Assembly (NCBI GenBank): GCA_964370855.1
Contig: CAYJMF010000116.1
Span: 1-14,012, forward strand
DNA length: 14,012 bases
DNA from: JAKLKS01 sp964370855
Lineage (GTDB): Bacteria > Planctomycetota > JAJSAM01 > JAKLKS01
Direction of reading: 5' to 3'
In this document: in pieces, positions 1 to 6,132 of the stretch
Position numbering within the stretch: position 1 is the stretch's first letter
Layout: each line of letters opens with the position of its first letter
The notes under the pieces: generated by a model
Database searches by the model: none
What the model was told of the DNA's origin: nothing
Seen by the model: only the letters and a program-made list of their open reading frames with translations
Position numbers and translations under genes: made by a program

Positions 1-42
1 CACCGACGATCTCACCCCTCACCCGAAAGGGGCCCGGCTAAC

Positions 43-69
43 TTGACGGCGATGTTACTTAGTTAGGAA
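43..69 (+). promoter_or_regulatory. Weak candidate promoter upstream of the first gene
   Basis: TTGACG at 43-48 is followed after 15 bp by TAGGAA at 64-69, inside a locally AT-richer stretch. The pair resembles the better-placed TTGACG/TAGGAT promoter ahead of the methyltransferase at 5111, but the spacer is short. A CGCTGTGAC sequence lies downstream at 92-100. The rest of 1-180 shows nothing else I can name. A 5-bp hairpin (15-19 with 28-32) is too weak to call a terminator. Confidence 0.25.
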
Positions 70-180
70 CGTCCCTGCCTCTCCCACCCGCGCGCTGTGA
101 CTTGATCGAGGGCGCCCTTGCCCGGCGCGGGGATTCCCTGCTACCCTCCGCCCGGCCCCGGCAAGCAGTGGGAAGGACAC

Positions 181-696
181 GTGGCTCGTCCTCCTCGGGA
201 ACGCACCCGTTCGCTGGCCCCGCGCCGCCCCTCCGGCGGCACGGAGAGGGATCCCGCGGCCCCCGCCGAGGTCCCCCCCGACGTCGCGGACCTGCTGACC
301 CGCGCCGCCGCCCTCCCCCGGGGGCTCGCCTTCCTCCACGCCGCCCCCCTCGAGACCGTCGCCATCACGCTGCGCGTGGACGCCCGCCTCGTGCTGGCCG
401 TGCGCCGCGCCATCGACGACCCGCGCCTCCACGCCCCCATCATCGCCGCCTTCAAGGAGGCCGCCGCCCGTTGGAAGGGGGAGAGCCACCCGGACGGCTT
501 CCGTCCCCTCCCCCCGCCGCCCCCGTGCCCGGGACCCGCGGACCTCGTCGCCGCGGCGGAGCACCATCCCCTCGGCGCCGACTTCCTCGCCGAGGGGCCG
601 CTGGAGACCGTGGCCGTGACCTTCGGAACCACCCCCTTCGTCGTGCTCGAGGCGCGCTCCCTCCTCCGGCGCGGGAACGGAGGGACGGAGAGATGA
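181..696 (+). CDS. Unknown 171-aa protein with an internal 43-residue duplication, HTH-like
   Basis: I do not recognise the family. The GTG start at 181 is chosen because GGGAAGGA lies about 5 nt upstream; an in-frame TTG at 118 would add 21 proline/glycine-rich residues. The N-terminus (residues 1-33) is basic and proline-rich. Residues 36-78 and 120-162 align without gaps and share about 18 of 43 positions, including a PLETVA block. A Pro-rich linker (about 109-119) separates them. The C-terminal half of each repeat (LETVAVTFGTTPFVVLEAR in the second) has the A-x3-G-x5-V-x3-R spacing of a helix-turn-helix, so a DNA-binding or small adaptor role is possible, but this is inference. No signal peptide or membrane segment is seen. 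Stop-to-start distance to the HMG-CoA synthase gene is 37 nt, so co-transcription is likely. The frame has strong GC3 and sensible hydrophobic patterning, unlike the Arg-rich antisense frame. Confidence 0.68.
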   Translation: MARPPRERTRSLAPRRPSGGTERDPAAPAEVPPDVADLLTRAAALPRGLAFLHAAPLETVAITLRVDARLVLAVRRAIDDPRLHAPIIAAFKEAAARWKGESHPDGFRPLPPPPPCPGPADLVAAAEHHPLGADFLAEGPLETVAVTFGTTPFVVLEARSLLRRGNGGTER

Positions 697-714
697 GGAC
701 CGCATGAGGACCGC
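693..714 (+). repeat. Perfect 11-bp tandem duplication at a gene junction
   Basis: ATGAGGACCGC occurs twice head to tail (693-703 and 704-714). The first copy contains the TGA stop of the upstream gene (694-696). The second provides an ATG at 704, in frame with the HMG-CoA synthase, that could be mistaken for its start. It looks like a recent slippage duplication. Confidence 0.8.
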
Positions 715-733
715 AACGGAGCAAGGAGGCAGC

Positions 734-1786
734 ATGGAGGTCGGCATCGCCGGCTACGGGGCCTACGTCCCGCGCCACAGGATCCGGCTCGAGGAGATCG
801 CGAAGGTCTGGGGGGCCGACGCGAAGGCCTTCGCGCGGGGGCTGAAGCTCCGCGAGAAGTCCGTCCCCGCCCCCGACGAGGACACCATCACCATGTCCGT
901 GGAGGCGGCCCGCCACGCCGTCCTCCGCGCGGGCATCGACCCCTCCCGCATCGGGGCCCTCTACATCGGGAGCGAATCCCACCCCTACGCGGTGAAGCCG
1001 AGCGGCACCACCGTGGCCGAGGCCCTCGGGGCCACGCCCGACGTGCACTGCGCCGACCTCGAGTTCGCCTGCAAGGCGGGCACCGAGGGGATGTACATCG
1101 CCATGGCCCTGGTGCGGGCAGGCGAGATGGACTACGCCGTGGGCATCGGGGCCGACACCTCCCAGGGGGCGCCGGGCGACGCCCTGGAATACTCCGCCTC
1201 CGCCGGCGCGGGCGCCTTCGTCTTCGGGCGGGACCGCCTGGTGGCCGTCTGCGAGGCCACCTGCGCCTACATGACCGACACGCCGGACTTCTGGCGGCGC
1301 GAGTACCAGTTCTACCCGCGCCACGCCGGCCGCTTCACGGGGGAGCCCGCCTACTTCAAGCACGTGCTCTCCTGCGCGAGGATGCTCTTCGAGAAGACCG
1401 GCTCGAAGGCCGCCGACTACCGCTGGTGCGTCTTCCACCAGCCCAACGGGAAGTTCCCCGAGCGGGCGGCGCTGGAGCTTGGCTTCACGAAGGAGCAGTA
1501 CGCGGAGGGCCTCCTCTCCCCGACCCTCGGCAACACCTACTCCGGCTCCTCCCCCATGGGGCTCACGGCGGTGCTGGACGCGGCGAAGAGCGGGGACCGG
1601 GTCTTCATGGTGAGCTACGGATCCGGCTCCGGGAGCGACGGGTTCGTCTGGCGCGTCACGGACCGCATCGACGAGGTCCGCGGGATGGCCCCGGGGACGC
1701 GGAAGCAGCTCGAGAACCATCCCATCTACGTGGACTACGGGGTCTACGCGAAGTTCAGGGGGAAGATCCGGAAGCCCGCCGAATAG
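734..1786 (+). CDS. Archaeal-type hydroxymethylglutaryl-CoA synthase (thiolase superfamily)
   Basis: The 350-aa product condenses acetyl-CoA with acetoacetyl-CoA to HMG-CoA in the archaeal members of this family, whose usual length is also about 350 aa. Visible hallmarks are the N-terminal MEVGIAGYGAYVPRHRI, the acid in GSESHPYAVKPS (Glu81), the nucleophilic Cys113 in EFACKAGTEGM, His235 in VFHQPNGKFP, and the Asn/Gly-rich LSPTLGNTYSGSSPMG near 261-276. The ATG at 734 is preferred over 704 because AAGGAGG (723-729) lies 4 nt before it and the family begins at MxVGI. The gene is the first of a tight triad with a thiolase (16-nt gap) and a DUF35 protein, the arrangement of the archaeal thiolase/HMG-CoA synthase complex in which DUF35 bridges the two enzymes. 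An alternative is a related non-mevalonate acyl-CoA Claisen enzyme. The family is clear; the exact substrate is inferred. Confidence 0.9.
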   Translation: MEVGIAGYGAYVPRHRIRLEEIAKVWGADAKAFARGLKLREKSVPAPDEDTITMSVEAARHAVLRAGIDPSRIGALYIGSESHPYAVKPSGTTVAEALGATPDVHCADLEFACKAGTEGMYIAMALVRAGEMDYAVGIGADTSQGAPGDALEYSASAGAGAFVFGRDRLVAVCEATCAYMTDTPDFWRREYQFYPRHAGRFTGEPAYFKHVLSCARMLFEKTGSKAADYRWCVFHQPNGKFPERAALELGFTKEQYAEGLLSPTLGNTYSGSSPMGLTAVLDAAKSGDRVFMVSYGSGSGSDGFVWRVTDRIDEVRGMAPGTRKQLENHPIYVDYGVYAKFRGKIRKPAE

Positions 1787-1802
1787 GCGAAGGGAGCCAG
1801 AC

Positions 1803-2960
1803 ATGCGCGACGTCGCCGTCGTCGGGGTCGGGATGAACCGCTGGGGCGAGCTGTGGGAGAAGTCCCACCGCCGCATCTGGGTGGAGGCGGCGCTGGAGGC
1901 CGTGGCCGACGCGGGCGTGGACCGCGTGGACGCCATGTACGTCGGCTGCATGAGCGGCGGCCTCTTCACGGGGCAGGAGCACCTCGGCGCCATGCTGGCC
2001 GACGAGCTCGCCATGGGCCCCATCCCGGGCACGAGGGTGGAATCCGCCTGCGCCTCCGGCGGGCTCGCCTTCCGGCAGGCCTGGATGGCCGTCGCCTCCG
2101 GCGCGCACGACGTCGTGCTCGCCTCGGGCGTGGAGAAGATGACGGACGTGGACGGGGCCGCCGCCACCTACGCCCTCTCCACCGCCGCCGACCAGGAGTA
2201 CGAGTGCTACCACGGGCTCACCTTCCCGGGGCTCTACGCCCTCATGGCCCGGGTCCACATGCACCGCTACGGGACCACGGACCGCCAGCTCGCGTCGGTG
2301 GCCGTGAAGAACCACCGCAACGGGCACCTCAACCCGCTGGCGCAGTACCGGGACGAGGTGACCCTGGACCAGGTGATGGGCGCGACCATGGTGGCGGACC
2401 CCCTCACGGTGCTCCACTGCTCCCCCATCACGGACGGCGCCGCGGCGGCGATCCTCGTCCCCCTGGACATGGCGAAGCGGTTCTCGAAGAGGCCGCCCGT
2501 CCGCGTGGCCGCCTCGGCCCACGCCACGGACACCATCGCCCTCCACGACCGGGCCGACATCGCGCGCATCGCCTCCACGGAGAAGGCGGCGGAGCTGGCC
2601 TACGCCGCGGCCGGCATCGGGCCCTCGGACCTCTCCTTCGTCGAGGTGCACGACTGCTTCACCATCGCCGAGGTGATGGTGACGGAGGCGCTGGGCATCG
2701 CGGACCGCGGCAAGGGCGGGGCGCTCGCGGAATCCGGCTACACGGCCCTCGACGGGCGGCTCCCCGTCAACCCCTCGGGCGGCCTCAAGTCCAAGGGCCA
2801 CCCCGTCGGGGCCACGGGCATCGCCCAGGTCCGCGAGGCGGTGATGCAGCTGCGCGGGGAGTGCGGCGACCGGCAGGTGAAGAACGCGAAGTGGGGTCTC
2901 ACCCAGAACATGGGCGGCACCGGCGCCAGTTCCGTGGTGCACATCTTCCGGAAGGCGTGA
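1803..2960 (+). CDS. Thiolase, SCP2/archaeal acetoacetyl-CoA thiolase type
   Basis: A 385-aa thiolase-superfamily enzyme, likely making acetoacetyl-CoA from two acetyl-CoA for the HMG-CoA synthase encoded just upstream. The nucleophilic cysteine is Cys83 in VESACASGG. His283 in EVHDCF and His333 in SKGHPVGATG are the second and third catalytic signatures. The C-terminal loop reads NMGGTGASS rather than the CxG of classical degradative thiolases, which is typical of the SCP2/archaeal branch. AAGGGAG sits a few nt before the ATG at 1803. It shares an operon with the neighbours on both sides (gaps of 16 and 13 nt). Thiolases with DUF35 partners also occur in other pathways, for example the benzoylsuccinyl-CoA thiolase of anaerobic toluene degradation, so a different acyl-CoA substrate is possible. 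Confidence 0.9.
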   Translation: MRDVAVVGVGMNRWGELWEKSHRRIWVEAALEAVADAGVDRVDAMYVGCMSGGLFTGQEHLGAMLADELAMGPIPGTRVESACASGGLAFRQAWMAVASGAHDVVLASGVEKMTDVDGAAATYALSTAADQEYECYHGLTFPGLYALMARVHMHRYGTTDRQLASVAVKNHRNGHLNPLAQYRDEVTLDQVMGATMVADPLTVLHCSPITDGAAAAILVPLDMAKRFSKRPPVRVAASAHATDTIALHDRADIARIASTEKAAELAYAAAGIGPSDLSFVEVHDCFTIAEVMVTEALGIADRGKGGALAESGYTALDGRLPVNPSGGLKSKGHPVGATGIAQVREAVMQLRGECGDRQVKNAKWGLTQNMGGTGASSVVHIFRKA

Positions 2961-2973
2961 GGAGGGCAGGGAC

Positions 2974-3372
2974 ATGACCGGATCCGCGCGCTACTGGCGG
3001 GAGATCCCGCAGCGGTACCGTCTCGAGGCGGCGAAGTGCGACGGCTGCGGGAGGATCGCCTTCCCGCCCCGCGTCGTCTGCCCCGCCTGCCGGGGGCGGG
3101 ACTTCACGAAGACCATCCTGGCGAAGGAGGGGACGCTGGAGACCTTCACGGTCATCCGCGTGGCGCCCAGCGGGTTCTCCGACCTCGCGCCCTACGCCGT
3201 GGGCATCGTGAAGCTCGACGACGGCGTGAACCTCACGGCCCAGGTGGCCGACGTGGACGCCTCGACGCTCGCCGTCGGGCGGAGGATGCGCATCCAGTTC
3301 CGCCGCGTGCAGCAGGACGGGGAGTCGGGCATCATCAACTACGGCTACAAGGTGGTGCCGGTGGAGGCCTGA
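2974..3372 (+). CDS. DUF35 zinc-ribbon/OB-fold protein, thiolase partner
   Basis: A 132-aa protein with the two-part DUF35 architecture. The N-terminal rubredoxin-like zinc ribbon has four cysteines, Cys22 and Cys25 (KCDGCG) and Cys36 and Cys39 (VCPACRG). It is followed by an OB-fold of beta-strand character (about 50-130) with the family's FTVIRVAPSGFSDLAPYAVG stretch. In the archaeal thiolase/HMG-CoA synthase complex this protein bridges the two enzymes and contributes to the shared CoA site; I infer the same role because it directly follows both genes. The ATG at 2974 has GGAGGGCAGGG upstream and the length is normal. It ends the operon: the next gene is convergent and only 15 nt lie between their stops. 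Confidence 0.9.
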   Translation: MTGSARYWREIPQRYRLEAAKCDGCGRIAFPPRVVCPACRGRDFTKTILAKEGTLETFTVIRVAPSGFSDLAPYAVGIVKLDDGVNLTAQVADVDASTLAVGRRMRIQFRRVQQDGESGIINYGYKVVPVEA

Positions 3373-3379
3373 GGGGGGA

Positions 3380-3400
3380 GGCGGGGGTCAGCCCCCCGCC
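3380..3400. terminator. GC-rich hairpin between convergent genes
   Basis: GGCGGGGG (3380-3387) pairs with CCCCCGCC (3393-3400) around a 5-nt loop. The hairpin includes the last codons and stop of the minus-strand regulator (stop at 3388-3390) and lies 8 nt after the DUF35 stop. There is no T-run on either side, so it may act as a U-less bidirectional barrier rather than a textbook intrinsic terminator. Confidence 0.5.
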
Positions 3401-4074
3401 ATCTCCTCGAGGCGGGCGGGGTCGAGGATCTCGACCTTCCGCGCCCGCAGCGCCACCACTCCCTCGCGCTCGATGGACTTGAGTGTGCGGATGAAGACCT
3501 CCCGCACGGTCCCCACGGTGGCCGCCGCCACCTCCCGGGTGGCCCCGAGGTCCACGACGATCCCCCGGGCCAGGGGGATCCCCTCCCGCTTCGCCAGGGA
3601 GAGGATGTGGCTCGCGATGCGCGCCTGCACGGGCCGGGTCGAGACCTCCTCCAGCCGGCTGGAGAAGCGCCGCAGCCGCTCCGCGACCTCGCGGGAGGTG
3701 CGGGAGTGGAGCTCCGGGTGGCGGGAGAGGAAGCGGAGGAACCCCTCCCGGGGGATCCGGACGAGGGCGGTGTCGGAGAGGGCCGTGGCGTCCACGGGGT
3801 AGTTCCCCCCCTCCAGCACGGGCATGAGGGCGAAGGATTCGCCGGCCCGGATCACCTCCACGACGTGCTCCCGGCCCTGGGGACCGGTGCGGGAGAGCTT
3901 CACCCGGCCCGAGGCGGCGATGAAGAAGGCCTCGGCGGGCTCCCCCGCGCCGAAGACGCGGTCCCCCTTGCGGGGGGTCCGGAGCCGGCACTCCACCACG
4001 AGGGGGGCGAGCTCGTCGCGGCCCATCCCCTGGAAGAGGGGGTGGGCCTCCAGGGTGTCGAGGACGCGTGCCAT
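3388..4074 (-). CDS. Crp/Fnr-family transcriptional regulator, copy 1
   Basis: A 228-aa regulator of normal length. Residues about 12-110 form the cyclic-nucleotide-binding-type beta-roll (HPLFQGM, GDRVFGAGEPAEAFFI, GRVKLSR, GESFALMPVLEGG, ALVRIPRE). A dimerisation helix follows at about 114-145. The C-terminal winged HTH runs about 175-210 with recognition helix in VGTVREVFIRTLKSIEREG. The four-cysteine iron-sulfur signature of FNR is absent (only Cys29), so it is not an oxygen-sensing FNR; the effector is unknown. It is a close paralogue of the next gene upstream on the same strand, with identical start residues MAR and roughly 37 of the first 60 residues the same. There is no good Shine-Dalgarno site. 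A TATAAA lies 8 nt before the ATG, suggesting its own leaderless transcript. Confidence 0.93.
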   Translation of the reverse strand: MARVLDTLEAHPLFQGMGRDELAPLVVECRLRTPRKGDRVFGAGEPAEAFFIAASGRVKLSRTGPQGREHVVEVIRAGESFALMPVLEGGNYPVDATALSDTALVRIPREGFLRFLSRHPELHSRTSREVAERLRRFSSRLEEVSTRPVQARIASHILSLAKREGIPLARGIVVDLGATREVAAATVGTVREVFIRTLKSIEREGVVALRARKVEILDPARLEEMAGG

Positions 4075-4082
4075 GGGCCCCG

Positions 4083-4088
4083 TTTATA
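4083..4088 (-). promoter_or_regulatory. Putative -10 element, leaderless start of Crp/Fnr copy 1
   Basis: On the minus strand TATAAA ends 8 nt before the ATG at 4074, inside the 41-bp gap between the two regulator genes. No TTGACA-like -35 is visible at 16-18 bp. An AT hexamer is conspicuous in this GC-rich sequence. The spacing would put the +1 at or very near the start codon. Confidence 0.5.
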
Positions 4089-4115
4089 CCCGGGGCACGA
4101 CCACCCTCGGCCCTC

Positions 4116-4898
4116 CTACCCCACGGGAAGCTGCGCCGCCCGCCGGCCCGAGAGGACCCGCTCGCGGAGCGCGGCCCGGACCATGTGGCCCCCGGGCCCG
4201 GCGCGGCGGCCCCGGTCCTCGGACAGGTCGCGGAGCTCGTCGGGGTCGCGGAGGGAGACCCGGCGCCCGTCGATGTCCACGAGCCCCTGCCGCTCGAAGC
4301 CGCGGATGGTGCGGACGAAGACCTCCCGGACGGTGCCGATGGCGGCGGCGACGACCTCGCGGGTCCCGCCGAGGTCCACCACGGCCCCCCGGCCGGAGGA
4401 TCCGGTCTGGAGCTCCGCCTGGCGGAGCAGGTAGGCGGCGACGCGGGCGGGGACGGTCCGGGTGGAGATCTCCTCGAGGCGCATCCGGAAGCGCCGCATG
4501 CGCTGCGCGACCTCGTGGGTGGTGCGGGCGCTCAGCTCGGGGCGGCGGGCCAGGAGGCGGAAGAAGGCGGCCCGGGGGATGCGCACCATGGCGCAATCCG
4601 TGAGGGCGGAGGCGGAGACCGGGTAGGGCTCGCCGTCGAGCACGGAGACCAGGGCGAAGGTCTCCCCGCCGCGGATGACCTCGACCACGCACTCCCGGCC
4701 CGAGGGGGTGGCGCTGGACAGCTTCACCTCGCCGCCGACGACCAGGTAGAAGAACTCCGCGGGATCCCCCGCCTCGAAGACGCGGTCGCCCTTGAAGGGG
4801 GTGCGGTAGCGGCAGTCGATGACCAGGTCGGCGAGATCCCCCCGCGGGATGCCCTCGAACAGCGGGTGCCTCTCCAGGACTTCCAGGATCCGGGCCAT
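4116..4898 (-). CDS. Crp/Fnr-family transcriptional regulator, copy 2, with C-terminal tail
   Basis: A 260-aa Crp/Fnr regulator. The beta-roll sensor domain spans about 12-110 (HPLFEGI, GDRVFEAGDPAEFFYLV, GEVKLSS, GETFALVSVLDG) and the HTH about 175-210 with IGTVREVFVRTIRGFERQG. The ATG at 4898 is chosen over an in-frame start 24 codons upstream because AAGGGAGG (4904-4911) lies 5 nt before it and the N-terminus then matches copy 1 residue for residue (MARILEVLERHPLF). The alignment with copy 1 is ungapped to about residue 160, so this is a tandem duplication. The near-identical recognition helix suggests overlapping DNA targets. Unlike copy 1 it carries an Arg/Gly-rich tail of about 30 residues after the HTH. 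Cysteines at 29, 70 and 102 do not form an FNR cluster motif. The gene precedes copy 1 by 41 nt and is divergent from the methyltransferase. Confidence 0.92.
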   Translation of the reverse strand: MARILEVLERHPLFEGIPRGDLADLVIDCRYRTPFKGDRVFEAGDPAEFFYLVVGGEVKLSSATPSGRECVVEVIRGGETFALVSVLDGEPYPVSASALTDCAMVRIPRAAFFRLLARRPELSARTTHEVAQRMRRFRMRLEEISTRTVPARVAAYLLRQAELQTGSSGRGAVVDLGGTREVVAAAIGTVREVFVRTIRGFERQGLVDIDGRRVSLRDPDELRDLSEDRGRRAGPGGHMVRAALRERVLSGRRAAQLPVG

Positions 4899-4999
4899 CG
4901 TCGCCTCCCTTTCTCGTTGACGCGCCTTCCGAAGGAACCGTTTCCCCTGCTTGAGCAAGCGGCGGGCCAAGGGCCCCCCGGGGGCGATCCTCGAAACGC

Positions 5000-5014
5000 T
5001 GTGACATTCTCACC
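5000..5014. promoter_or_regulatory. Candidate Crp-like operator in a divergent intergenic region
   Basis: TGTGACATTCTCACC (5000-5014) has GTGA/TCAC half-sites in inverted orientation separated by 5 bp; the classical E. coli CRP site has 6. It sits about 100 bp from both Crp/Fnr copy 2 and the methyltransferase, a fitting place for autoregulation. The 212-bp region also holds an inverted repeat GGGGA-TAT-TCCCC (5022-5034) and GCTTG-AG-CAAGC (4949-4960), but no gene. Confidence 0.35.
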
Positions 5015-5073
5015 GCCCCGTGGGGATATTCCCCCGGAGAGAAGGGATGACCCCCGTCAGGCCCCCCGGGGGG

Positions 5074-5101
5074 TTGACGGGCCGGTTGCAGGCACTAGGA
5101 T
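5074..5101 (+). promoter_or_regulatory. Promoter of the methyltransferase gene
   Basis: TTGACG (5074-5079), a 16-bp spacer and TAGGAT (5096-5101) form the best sigma-70-type promoter in the window. Only 9 nt separate the -10 hexamer from the ATG at 5111, so the transcript should begin at or within a few nt of the start codon. The intervening GGCCGGCCC is not a Shine-Dalgarno site. Confidence 0.65.
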
Positions 5102-5110
5102 GGCCGGCCC

Positions 5111-5920
5111 ATGACCTCCCCGACCCCCTTCTACGGCTCCGACGGCCTCCACGTGGCGGTCTACGACGCCATGCACGAGCCCACCTTCCGCTCCTCCTCC
5201 CTCGAGGGGGACGCCGCCTGGTACGCCGCCCGGGCCCGGGAGTGGGGCGGGCCGGTGCTGGAGGGGGCCGTGGGCACGGGCCGGGTGGCCTGGGAGATCG
5301 CCCGGGCCGGGGTGGAGGTGGTGGGCTTCGACCGCTCCGAGGCGATGCTTCGGGCGGCGGAGGCGAAGCGGGCGGCCATGCCCCCGGACGTCGCGGCGCG
5401 GGCCTCCTTCCGGAAGGGGGACTTCCGGGACTTCGACCTCCGGCGGACCTTCCCCCTCGCCCTCGTCCCCTTCCGGGCCTTCCAGTCCCTCCTCGTCCCG
5501 GAGGAGCAGAGCGCGGCCCTCGGCCGCTTCCGGGACCACCTCGCCCCCGGGGGCCGCCTCGTCCTCGACATCTTCGACCCCCGGTACGAGTTCCTCCTCC
5601 CCGGCGCCTCCCCCCCCCTCCGGCTCGGGGAGGCCCGCCACCCGGCCCGAGGCACCGTCGTGGACGTGGCGCGGGGCGCCCGCGACATCGACCCCGTGGC
5701 CCAGGTCCTCCGGGAGGAGTGGGTCTTCCGGGAGACGGACGCCGCGGGCACGGTCCTCTCCGAGGAGCGGGAGGAGCTGCGCATGCGCTGGTCCTTCCGC
5801 TGGGAGATGCGCCACCTCTTCGCCCTCACCGGCTTCGAGGTCGAGGCGGAGTACTCCGATTTCCGCGGCAGCCCCCCGGCCTACGGCGGGGAGCAGGTGT
5901 GGGTGCTCAGGAAGGCGTAG
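5111..5920 (+). CDS. Class I SAM-dependent methyltransferase
   Basis: A 269-aa Rossmann-fold methyltransferase. Motif I is VLEGAVGTGRVAWEIA (49-64), with Gly52, Gly55 and Gly57 for SAM binding. The ribose-binding acidic strand is VVGFDRSEAML (70-80, Asp74). The later strand LVLDIFDP (150-157) after LAPGGR is motif IV/V-like. It resembles the methyltransferase-25 group; the substrate cannot be read from sequence. The N-terminal FYGSDGLHVAVYDAMH may form part of the acceptor site. It stands alone on its strand: divergent from Crp/Fnr copy 2 and convergent with the PPTase, with its own promoter. The ATG is at 5111 with no Shine-Dalgarno site but a -10 hexamer 9 nt upstream. Regulation by the adjacent Crp/Fnr proteins is a reasonable but untested idea. 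Confidence 0.88.
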   Translation: MTSPTPFYGSDGLHVAVYDAMHEPTFRSSSLEGDAAWYAARAREWGGPVLEGAVGTGRVAWEIARAGVEVVGFDRSEAMLRAAEAKRAAMPPDVAARASFRKGDFRDFDLRRTFPLALVPFRAFQSLLVPEEQSAALGRFRDHLAPGGRLVLDIFDPRYEFLLPGASPPLRLGEARHPARGTVVDVARGARDIDPVAQVLREEWVFRETDAAGTVLSEEREELRMRWSFRWEMRHLFALTGFEVEAEYSDFRGSPPAYGGEQVWVLRKA

Positions 5921-5926
5921 GCGAGG

Positions 5927-6132
5927 AGGGGGATACCGTACCCGACCCGATTCATCGGGGTTGGGCGCGGGAGTCCGGGGAGGGGGGACGGCGGGCACCC
6001 CGGCGGAGTTCCGGTTCCGTCAAGGCACGAACGGTGAACGCCGTCCCCCGGGATCCCGGGCCCCGACCCCGCTCCCACCGTTCAGGATCCCCGTGAAGGT
6101 CCGATGTTTCGGGTCGGGTACCGTATTCCCCT
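5927..6132. repeat. 206-bp element bounded by 32-bp imperfect inverted repeats (MITE/REPIN-like)
   Basis: Positions 5927-5958 and 6101-6132 are inverted copies matching at 28 of 32 positions, sharing the core TCGGGTCGGGTAC. The element fills almost the whole gap between the methyltransferase stop (5920) and the convergent PPTase stop (6131-6133); its right end touches that stop codon. Inside lie a 14-bp perfect palindrome CCCGGGATCCCGGG (6047-6060) and a second inverted pair GAACGGTG (6029-6036) / CACCGTTC (6076-6083), so the region could fold extensively. No ORF, transposase or clear target-site duplication is present. It may be a non-autonomous mobile element, a REPIN-type repeat pair, or a bidirectional terminator. 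Confidence 0.65.

Noticed and set aside
141..716. Minus-strand open frame over the first gene
   Set aside because: Arg/Ser-rich composition without structure, while the + frame shows a duplicated conserved domain and a Shine-Dalgarno start.
3388..4898. Oxygen-sensing FNR identity for the paired regulators
   Set aside because: Neither protein has the N-terminal cysteine cluster needed for a 4Fe-4S centre.
4899..4970. Longer N-terminus for Crp/Fnr copy 2
   Set aside because: The extra 24 basic residues are absent from the paralogue, and a strong AAGGGAGG lies just before the ATG at 4898.
5927..6132. Small non-coding RNA or riboswitch in the inverted-repeat element
   Set aside because: No promoter or recognisable riboswitch core, and its place between two convergent stops fits a repeat or terminator better.
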